Of a stretch of DNA of 36,004 nucleotides, positions 24,008 through 29,940 are shown piece by piece (positions within the stretch are counted from its first letter, which is position 1; every line of letters begins with the position of its first letter). Both the position numbers and the translations under genes were made by a program. The stretch is from NCBI GenBank assembly GCA_013538855.1, contig JABXJS010000021.1:1-36004 (forward strand), in the 5' to 3' direction. The DNA comes from Herpetosiphonaceae bacterium (GTDB lineage: Bacteria > Chloroflexota > Chloroflexia > Chloroflexales > Herpetosiphonaceae). A model generated the notes under the pieces. The model made no database searches. It saw only the letters and a list, made by a program, of their open reading frames with translations, and was not told the DNA's origin.

Positions 24008-25036
24008 ATGAGTACGGTTGCCGCTACACGCCCAGCATCCAAGCGCGGCCGCTGGCAACGGCTGGATGGGTTTCAAAAGCTTGCGCTGATAACCACTGCC
24101 GCGACCTATCTGCTGATTATGGTTGGTGGCTTTGTTCGCGCCGCTGGTGCTGGTCTTGGCTGTCCCGACTGGCCTAAGTGCTTCGGCTACTGGTGGCCGC
24201 CAAGCACTGCCGATAAGATTGCCGCCAAAGGCTTCGATGCTGCACTGTTCAACCCCACACTGATGTGGATCGAGTACGTCAATCGCTTAGTTGGTGTCGC
24301 TGTCGGCTTTTTGATTATCGCTACGATGGTCGCTGCGATTCGACGCTACCGCCATGTGCCTCGCGTGCTCTACCCAACCATTGCCGCCTTTATCCTCGTG
24401 CTATTCGAGGGCTGGCTAGGCAAAGTGGTTGTTGAGTATGAGCTGCAAGGCTGGCTCGTAAGCGTGCATTTGATTATGGCCCTGGTGATTGTAAGCCTGC
24501 TGCTGTATGCCAGCGTGTGCGCTTTCTTCCCTGCCGGAGCGCCACTAAACTTCATCCCAAGCGAGCGCCGCAAGATCGCCCGCTATACCCAGCTCGTGAT
24601 CGGCCTGGGCCTGGTTCAGCTCACCTTGGGCGCGCTTGTGCGTGGTCACATTGATGATGAAGTATCACGCATCCCCGATCTACCGCGTAGCGAGTGGGTC
24701 GCCAACGTTGGCCTTGTCGATCAACTCCATCGTATCGGTGCCCTGCTGCTGACTGCGGCGGTGCTAGGGCTTGCAGTATATGTGCTGCGTCAGCCGACGG
24801 TGAGCCGCTGGCTACGGCGGAGCGCGTGGTCCATGAGCACAGTTGTCCTGCTGCAGGTCGCCGCTGGCTTAGGCCTCGCCTATGGAGCGCTGCCACCACC
24901 GCTACAGACCATCCACATTATTCTGGGTACGCTGCTGATAGGGGTGCTCACTGCACAGGTCCTGCTCGCTTTCCGCTTGCCAGTTGATACCGGCGTGTCA
25001 GAGCACAGCCCGCTGCAGTCGCTGCCGGTACGCTAA
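24008..25036 (+). CDS. ctaA: Heme A synthase (COX15/CtaA family)
   Basis: Oxidises heme O to heme A for aa3-type cytochrome oxidases. The 342-residue protein has about eight membrane helices in two four-helix halves. The N-terminal extracellular loop has the cysteine pair C52 and C58 (GCPDWPKC). Three of the four usual heme-ligand histidines are visible: H154 (VSVHLIM), H241 (DQLHRIG) and H303 (TIHIILG). The position of the first is asparagine, N92 in EYVNRLVG. The ATG at 24008 has GAGG 7-8 bases upstream. A small hairpin CACCGC/GCGGTG (23972-23987) precedes it. A terminator follows closely. Confidence 0.9.
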   Translation: MSTVAATRPASKRGRWQRLDGFQKLALITTAATYLLIMVGGFVRAAGAGLGCPDWPKCFGYWWPPSTADKIAAKGFDAALFNPTLMWIEYVNRLVGVAVGFLIIATMVAAIRRYRHVPRVLYPTIAAFILVLFEGWLGKVVVEYELQGWLVSVHLIMALVIVSLLLYASVCAFFPAGAPLNFIPSERRKIARYTQLVIGLGLVQLTLGALVRGHIDDEVSRIPDLPRSEWVANVGLVDQLHRIGALLLTAAVLGLAVYVLRQPTVSRWLRRSAWSMSTVVLLQVAAGLGLAYGALPPPLQTIHIILGTLLIGVLTAQVLLAFRLPVDTGVSEHSPLQSLPVR

Positions 25037-25053
25037 AGCACAGGTTCGTTCGC

Positions 25054-25091
25054 AGCCCGTTGTTGGCCACAGCTGGCAACGGGCTTGTTTT
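25054..25091 (+). terminator. Terminator after ctaA
   Basis: A 9-bp perfect stem AGCCCGTTG / CAACGGGCT with a 14-base loop, followed by TGTTTTGG. It begins 17 bases after the ctaA stop. Confidence 0.85.
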
Positions 25092-25148
25092 GGTCTAAAT
25101 CTTGCACCTGCGTCTGTGGAAGGAATATCGGCCTGGAAAGGGTGCTCC

Positions 25149-25826
25149 ATGGAGTTGATCGAGAAAACGACCCTCGTGTATGCGCGCATGCTCGAGCGCT
25201 ACGGAAACCATCCGCTGACGCCGCGCCGCGAGCCAATGCATGAGCTTATCTCAACCATGCTCTCACACCGCACCACCGAGGCCAACGAGGCGCGCGCCTA
25301 TCAGCGCATGTGGCAGCGCTTTGGCTCGTGGGCAGCCATTCGCACAGCAGCAGATAGCGATCTCGCTGCGGCGATTCAGCCTGCCAATTTTGCCGAGGCC
25401 AAGGCCCCCAAGATCAAGGCTGTGCTTGAGCGGATCTATCAGGCTCACGGCTCCTATTCGATCGACTTTTTACAGGAGCTACCGGTAGAGGAAGGTATGG
25501 CGTGGCTGACCGATCTGCCCGGCATCGGGCCGAAGACAGCCTCTCTGGTTTTGCTGTTTTGTTTTAAAAAACCTGTGCTGCCTGTTGATACACATGTGCA
25601 TCGCGTGAGCCAGCGTGTCGGCCTGATCGCGCCGAAAGTTAATCCAACGCAGGCCCATCCGCTGCTGCTGGCCCTGCTCCCTGCCGATGCGCAGGTGCTC
25701 TTTAACTTTCATATCAATCTGCTACGCCATGGCCAGCGCGTGTGCGTTTGGCGCAGCCCGCGCTGCGAGCGCTGTCCACTGACTGATATCTGCAACTACT
25801 ATCAAGAAGCTGTTAGGCAGGCCTGA
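25149..25826 (+). CDS. nth: Endonuclease III-family DNA glycosylase
   Basis: A 225-residue base-excision repair glycosylase/AP lyase of the HhH-GPD superfamily. The helix-hairpin-helix LPGIGPKTAS supplies the catalytic lysine K129, and the catalytic aspartate is D147 (PVDTHVHRV). The C-terminus carries a 4Fe-4S loop, CX6CX2CX5C (C199, C206, C209, C215). The region corresponding to the E. coli LSAQATD segment reads LSHRTTEAN, nearer to the LSQRT variant of other Nth-like enzymes. AAAGGG lies 7-8 bases before the ATG at 25149. The gene converges with the STAS gene and overlaps its end by 14 bases. Confidence 0.9.
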   Translation: MELIEKTTLVYARMLERYGNHPLTPRREPMHELISTMLSHRTTEANEARAYQRMWQRFGSWAAIRTAADSDLAAAIQPANFAEAKAPKIKAVLERIYQAHGSYSIDFLQELPVEEGMAWLTDLPGIGPKTASLVLLFCFKKPVLPVDTHVHRVSQRVGLIAPKVNPTQAHPLLLALLPADAQVLFNFHINLLRHGQRVCVWRSPRCERCPLTDICNYYQEAVRQA

Positions 25827-26628
25827 TCGCCAAGTCGTACAGCGAGAGGGCATACTCAATGCCACCCTGCAAGTTAGCCCGCGTCGCAATGCCGCCCATA
25901 TCGATGCCTAGCTGCACCACTGTTTGCGCAATTTCAGCACCGATGCCCACAAGTACAATCTGCGAGCCAAGCAGCCGCGCCGCCCGGGCGGATTGCAGCA
26001 AGTAGTTCGCCACACCAGTGTCGATAACCGGCACACCGGTGATATCCATAATCACAACATCTGCAGAGTAGCTACTGATACCCTCCAGTAGCCCTTCCAT
26101 AATCAGCGCTGCCCGACGTGAGTCAATGCTGCCGACGAGCGGCAGCACAAGAATGCCCGTATAGATCGGAATAATCGGCGTCGATAGCTCCTGTAGCTCC
26201 GAGCGCTGCGCGTCGATCACATCCATGCGATACTGCTCATAGCCCTCGTAGACTGCGGCGACACCCGTATGGGTCACAGTGTGGGCACGATTGATGATCT
26301 CAAGCTGCCGCTCAAGGTCATTGGCGTACAGATTACGAAAGCCGTCGATCATGATTTGAGTGCCGATAAGCAGCACCTGCAAGATATCGCGCAGTGGCAC
26401 GCCTTGCTGCGCACGATCATAGCTGATTGTGCGCCAGAACTGCTGAAATAAGTGCGGTATTGCCTGATCCAGATCGCGGGCGTACTGCTCAAGCGCCGTA
26501 GCAACCCGTTGGGTGATCTCGTCGGCGCTCAGCGGCTTATACGATGGCACCTCGGCGCGTGCGCGCTCAATCAGCCGGGCCTGAAAAGAGGCTTTGTGTT
26601 CTTGATAGGTGTCAAAGAGGGAGGTCAA
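25813..26628 (-). CDS. RsbR-like STAS-domain protein
   Basis: A 271-residue protein built like the stressosome protein RsbR: an N-terminal helical sensor half (~1-145) and a C-terminal STAS domain (~152-271). The STAS half has PIYTGILVLPLVGSID, then MDITGVPVIDTGVANYL and VLVGIGAEIAQTVVQLGID. By alignment S170 and T204 occupy the two phosphorylation positions of RsbR (T171, T205). The start is TTG at 26628 with GGAG at 6 bases. It is last in a five-gene operon. The usual partners (RsbS, RsbT) are not seen, so the partner kinase is unknown. The N-terminal half may be globin-like or another sensor. Confidence 0.85.
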   Translation of the reverse strand: MTSLFDTYQEHKASFQARLIERARAEVPSYKPLSADEITQRVATALEQYARDLDQAIPHLFQQFWRTISYDRAQQGVPLRDILQVLLIGTQIMIDGFRNLYANDLERQLEIINRAHTVTHTGVAAVYEGYEQYRMDVIDAQRSELQELSTPIIPIYTGILVLPLVGSIDSRRAALIMEGLLEGISSYSADVVIMDITGVPVIDTGVANYLLQSARAARLLGSQIVLVGIGAEIAQTVVQLGIDMGGIATRANLQGGIEYALSLYDLAIRPA

Positions 26629-26679
26629 TAGATACTCCTTTCACGCGCTACAGCTACTCAGCGCTGCGCGTGTTGGCCG

Positions 26680-27345
26680 CTAGAACGAAAATGCGAGCAG
26701 TGCACACCACAGCATGAGACCAAGAAATAACCCAACGTAGGCAACAAACAAGCTGATGCCGATAATTTGGCGCAGCAGCCGGTGGCCTAGGCGAATACGA
26801 TCATCGGCCAATGCTACCGCTGAATAGCGGCGTATCATCTGCTTGCGCGTCTGCGCCTGCCGCAACAGCTCTGTAACGGCAGCATCGATCTGCTCAGCGC
26901 TGCTCCAGCTTACGCTGGCTAGCTCATGGGTTTGCGTATAATCGCCAGGGGGCAGCCAAACGCCCTGTTTGACACTGCCAAGGTAGCGACTGCGCACCCG
27001 ATAGTGGTGTGTAATCAGCACCATCTGCATCGCCGCTGGCTCAACCGTGATCACAAAAGCACCGGCAATATGGGCAATACGAAACGCTTTTGTGGTGAGA
27101 TAATCGCGGATCGGCTGATCGAAAATAACACTTTCACGATCACAGACAGTTTTATGGCTGGGGATTGCGCTCAAGTGGCTGATTGTAGCATCGCCAACGA
27201 TAGACTCGGCCCAGGCGGGAAGTTGCGCTGCGAGCAGCGGACGGACAATACGCGCAGTGGCGTGGCTCGCCTGTTCAAACTCTTGCTGATAGAGCCGGGC
27301 GAGCTGTTGATCTCTACGCCATCTAAGAACTTGTACCCGTCCCAT
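26680..27345 (-). CDS. Tail-anchored membrane protein of unknown function
   Basis: Not recognised. The 221-residue protein starts with a basic, Gln-rich, helical N-terminus (RVQVLRWRRDQQLARLYQQ), has a middle region of beta type (FRIAHIAGAFVITVEPAAMQMV) ending near a Trp/Pro stretch (KQGVWLPPGDYTQTHEL), then a charged helical segment, and closes with one or two hydrophobic helices (~188-220). The bulk is therefore predicted to be cytoplasmic and C-tail anchored. GGAG lies 7 bases before the ATG. It lies between the DUF4013-like gene and the STAS gene, so the three may act together at the membrane. Confidence 0.7.
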   Translation of the reverse strand: MGRVQVLRWRRDQQLARLYQQEFEQASHATARIVRPLLAAQLPAWAESIVGDATISHLSAIPSHKTVCDRESVIFDQPIRDYLTTKAFRIAHIAGAFVITVEPAAMQMVLITHHYRVRSRYLGSVKQGVWLPPGDYTQTHELASVSWSSAEQIDAAVTELLRQAQTRKQMIRRYSAVALADDRIRLGHRLLRQIIGISLFVAYVGLFLGLMLWCALLAFSF

Positions 27346-27389
27346 CGGTTGCTCCGGATTGGAACAGTTAAAAAACCAGGCGACGATCC

Positions 27390-28157
27390 TCAGCGTTCCT
27401 CGTTAAGTGCTGCACGTCGCGCCGCCAGCCGAGCATCGATCTCGCGATCTTCAGCTACTTGAGCGACACGCAGGTATACTTGGCTTACGACGAGCCAAGC
27501 CCAAAATAAACTACAGGCTAGGCCCCATGCCCATACTAGCAACCACAATGCCGAGACAGGTGTAGCACGCAACTGGACGTTGAGTCCTAGCCCAAAGCTT
27601 AGCGCAGGCAGATACAGCGGCAGTGTCACGATGCGCGCCTGAAGATAGATGCGTCGGTTGAGCGCCCCCCACACATGACGAATACCGCGCAGGCTCAGAA
27701 AGGCTTGCATATCACCATCTTTGGCAAAGTGCACTTTGGCCAGCGGTGATAGGCTGAGACTAAATGCCGCACCCCAGATGCAGACCATAAGGCTGGTGAC
27801 GAGCCACACGCCCAGCGACGATGTTGCACTACTATTGAGCACTAATGGAAAGACCGCACAGAATAACAGCATCGTTGCAGCCAGCAAGGGCAGCACAAAG
27901 TAGGCAAAGTCAAACACCAACGCCAACAAGCCCATGATCGACTTATCGCCAAACTGACGCCAAATCGGCATGGGGGTGCGAAAACCACGCCGACTGTTAT
28001 CTAGGTGCTCGATCATAAAGCCCTGTGGCAAAATAATCCCTAGGCCAGTCAGCATAAACAAGCCACCAAGGGCAACTTTCAACGGCCAGCGACGATCAGC
28101 AAGCACTGTTTGCAAACTTTCACGCAGCGTTGCCCAAGCCGCGAAACCATCTTCCAT
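27390..28157 (-). CDS. DUF4013-like integral membrane protein
   Basis: A 255-residue protein with about six membrane helices. The N-terminal third has a helix followed by GFMIEHLDNSRRGFRTPMPIW and an adjacent FGDKSIMGLLALVF, the Gly/Pro-rich pattern between helix 1 and 2 that marks DUF4013-family proteins. Family function is unknown. The C-terminal tail is charged (EDREIDARLAARRAALNEER) and likely cytoplasmic. The start follows the cinA stop by 5 bases and there is no clear Shine-Dalgarno site, so translation is probably coupled to cinA. Confidence 0.75.
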   Translation of the reverse strand: MEDGFAAWATLRESLQTVLADRRWPLKVALGGLFMLTGLGIILPQGFMIEHLDNSRRGFRTPMPIWRQFGDKSIMGLLALVFDFAYFVLPLLAATMLLFCAVFPLVLNSSATSSLGVWLVTSLMVCIWGAAFSLSLSPLAKVHFAKDGDMQAFLSLRGIRHVWGALNRRIYLQARIVTLPLYLPALSFGLGLNVQLRATPVSALWLLVWAWGLACSLFWAWLVVSQVYLRVAQVAEDREIDARLAARRAALNEER

Positions 28158-28162
28158 TCACG

Positions 28163-29350
28163 CTACCCTTGCTGATCGAGCATGGCGCGCCGCAGCAGAT
28201 CGAACGCCGCTGTCGCTACAAACCCATGCGCCTCTCGTACCCGTAAATCAACCCGTCGCTCGCCTGTCTTCAGACCCTTTGGACCAATCACCGCAATCGA
28301 CACTGGTGTCCAGCCATCGTCAGTAGGTGTTGCAGGCTGAATGGCAAGACCATAGGTAGTTTGCCATGTATCGCGTACGTCTGCAGCAGCAGAGCGCGCC
28401 AAGGAGAGTGCGGCATCGGCATCAACGGCCTCGTCGAGCGGATGCATTGTCACACCGCGCACGTGTGTCAATCCGTCATTGGCGCGCCGCAGCGCACTAA
28501 ACACCGGTGCTGAGCGCAAACCCTCATAGATCGCAAGCGTCTGTTGGCGCTCCTGAAGCAGACTGGTCACTTCAATCTCAAGTGGACCACGCTCGAGGAT
28601 ATAGCGCGCCAGCCGCTGCCGCACTGTTGCCGCCACAGCATCGACATCGGCCTGTACCTGTGTGGGATCGCTGCCTTGGGCCGAGATCCGCACCTCGTAC
28701 TGAGCGGCCTTCGCTGAAATACCAACTGTTGGATACTCGGCCTGCATCAGATCGGCGATAGCCTCGCCAGCCTCAGCCTCGCTCGTGCCGCTCAGGTAGA
28801 GCGACTGCACCAGCAGAATCGTGCTAATTCCGCGCTCATCGCGCAGGTAGGGGATGATCACCGTCTCGGCCAGATAGCGCATTTCGGCGGGCACGCCAGG
28901 CAGTACAAACAGCGCCCGCCCATGCTCTTCAACGAGAAAGATTGGCGCAGTGCCCCGTGGATTCGCGATTGGTCGGGCACCAGCCGGAACATAGGCCTGC
29001 TGCCGATTGCTCGCGCTCATTGTTCGACCGAAGGAGCGAAAGCGGGCGGCGATTTGGTCAAGCAAGTCCTGATGAAACTCCAGTGGGCGATTGAGTGCTG
29101 CGGCCACGGCCTCGCGGGTCAGATCATCGGCAGTTGGGCCAAGGCCACCAGTGCAGATGACCAGATCGGCATTGTTCCAAGCGGACTGGACTGCGGCACG
29201 AATGGCGGTCAGATCATCGGCGACCAATGTGATGCGCCGCACAGGCACGCCAAGCGTTGCCAGCTGCTGCGCCAGCCAAGCACTATTCGTATCAACTGTG
29301 GTGCCAAGCGTTAGCTCTGTACCGATTGCAATGAGTTCTGCCTGTAGCAT
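28163..29350 (-). CDS. cinA: CinA-family protein with degenerate deamidase domain
   Basis: A 395-residue protein with the two-domain CinA layout. The N-terminal molybdopterin-binding-like domain (~1-170) has GTELTLGTTVDTNSAWL and TGGLGPTADDLT, the pyrophosphatase-type motif of CinA. The C-terminal domain (~250-395) is of the PncC nicotinamide-mononucleotide deamidase type, but where active enzymes have ESCTGG this protein reads EGLRSAP, so the catalytic serine is missing. The domain is therefore probably inactive as a deamidase. The start is the ATG at 29350, 6 bases after the stop of the preceding gene. There is no clear ribosome binding site, so coupling is likely. Confidence 0.85.
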   Translation of the reverse strand: MLQAELIAIGTELTLGTTVDTNSAWLAQQLATLGVPVRRITLVADDLTAIRAAVQSAWNNADLVICTGGLGPTADDLTREAVAAALNRPLEFHQDLLDQIAARFRSFGRTMSASNRQQAYVPAGARPIANPRGTAPIFLVEEHGRALFVLPGVPAEMRYLAETVIIPYLRDERGISTILLVQSLYLSGTSEAEAGEAIADLMQAEYPTVGISAKAAQYEVRISAQGSDPTQVQADVDAVAATVRQRLARYILERGPLEIEVTSLLQERQQTLAIYEGLRSAPVFSALRRANDGLTHVRGVTMHPLDEAVDADAALSLARSAAADVRDTWQTTYGLAIQPATPTDDGWTPVSIAVIGPKGLKTGERRVDLRVREAHGFVATAAFDLLRRAMLDQQG

Positions 29351-29356
29351 AGACAG

Positions 29357-29578
29357 CTAGCCCAAAACCGGCTGATCGGGGTTAGGAACGCGCTCGTGGT
29401 ACTCGCGCCATAGCTCGCGCTCGCGCTGAGACGAGGCGGCTTTGGCGGCGCTGAGTGCGCGCTGCGCATTGTGCTGCAAACTAGCCACCAAGCTCTCATC
29501 ATCGCTACGGTTAGACAGCAGCAGCGTGGCTGCCACACCAGTGCCAACACCAACAAGAACACCGAGCACAAACTTCAT
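29357..29578 (-). CDS. Small membrane-anchored protein (YtxH-like)
   Basis: A 73-residue protein with an N-terminal glycine-rich membrane helix (MKFVLGVLVGVGTGVAATLLL) and a charged helical tail rich in Ala, Arg and Glu (NAQRALSAAKAASSQRERELW). This is the layout of the YtxH/gas-vesicle-like small protein family, of unknown molecular function. GGGAG lies 8 bases before the ATG at 29578; the longer open frame upstream runs into the tRNA genes and is not real. It is first in the operon with cinA. Confidence 0.8.
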   Translation of the reverse strand: MKFVLGVLVGVGTGVAATLLLSNRSDDESLVASLQHNAQRALSAAKAASSQRERELWREYHERVPNPDQPVLG

Positions 29579-29614
29579 GAAAGGCTCCCTTAATTGCAAC
29601 AGGCTATAGCAATT

Positions 29615-29643
29615 ATTATACGGCGGAGACTTGTTAAAAACAA
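29615..29643 (-). promoter_or_regulatory. Promoter of the ytxH-like/cinA operon
   Basis: Minus strand TTGTTT (29643-29638), 17 bases, consensus TATAAT (29620-29615). The -35 box lies within the poly-U side of the tRNA terminator, so the two elements share DNA. Confidence 0.8.
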
Positions 29644-29674
29644 ACGTCAGCGCTGCGAAGAGCACTGACGTTTG
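29633..29674 (-). terminator. Terminator of the tRNA pair
   Basis: A 10-bp perfect stem CAAACGTCAG / CTGACGTTTG, extended by an inner GCT/AGC pairing, followed on the minus strand by TTTTTAAC. It begins 5 bases after the CCA end of tRNA-Gly. Confidence 0.92.
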
Positions 29675-29679
29675 CAGTT

Positions 29680-29755
29680 TGGAGCGGGAGACGAGGCTCG
29701 AACTCGCGACCTTCTCCTTGGCAAGGAGATGCTCTACCAACTGAGCTACTCCCGC
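29680..29755 (-). tRNA. tRNA-Gly(GCC)
   Basis: The cloverleaf folds completely: acceptor GCGGGAG/CTCCCGC, anticodon stem TCTCC/GGAGA with loop TTGCCAA (anticodon GCC), T-loop TTCGAGC, and an encoded CCA end at 29682-29680. It is transcribed with the Leu tRNA 10 bases upstream. Confidence 0.96.
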
Positions 29756-29765
29756 TTAATTGCCA

Positions 29766-29850
29766 TGGTGGGGACGGAGAGACTCGAACTCTCACGTCGT
29801 AAGACACTTGCTCCTAAGGCAAGCGCGTCTGCCAATTCCGCCACGTCCCC
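29766..29850 (-). tRNA. tRNA-Leu(UAG)
   Basis: An 85-base class II tRNA with acceptor GGGGACG/CGTCCCC, anticodon stem CTTGC/GCAAG with loop CTTAGGA (anticodon TAG), a long variable arm, T-loop TTCGAGT and an encoded CCA. The long variable arm and anticodon confirm leucine. Confidence 0.96.
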
Positions 29851-29861
29851 GAGCGCAGTGT

Positions 29862-29890
29862 AGTATACCACGGAGGTTCAACCTCTGCAA
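29862..29890 (-). promoter_or_regulatory. Promoter of the tRNA pair
   Basis: Minus strand TTGCAG (29890-29885), 17 bases, TATACT (29867-29862), the same as the rpsO promoter. The expected start is about 5 bases before the tRNA-Leu 5' end. Confidence 0.88.
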
Positions 29891-29926
29891 CTAGCTGCGG
29901 AGCGCTTCCACACGCTCCGCAGCTAG
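29891..29926 (-). terminator. Hairpin after the Kelch protein gene
   Basis: A 14-bp perfect stem CTAGCTGCGGAGCG / CGCTCCGCAGCTAG with an 8-base loop, 14 bases after the gene's stop codon and directly before the tRNA promoter. No U-tract follows, but its position and stability suggest a termination or mRNA end signal. Confidence 0.6.
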
Positions 29927-29940
29927 CTCAAGCACCGTGC

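Noticed and set aside
29680-29850. tRNA genes as an integration site for a mobile element
   Set aside because: The tRNAs are complete with encoded CCA, no integrase is near and no duplicated tRNA 3' end was seen in the window.
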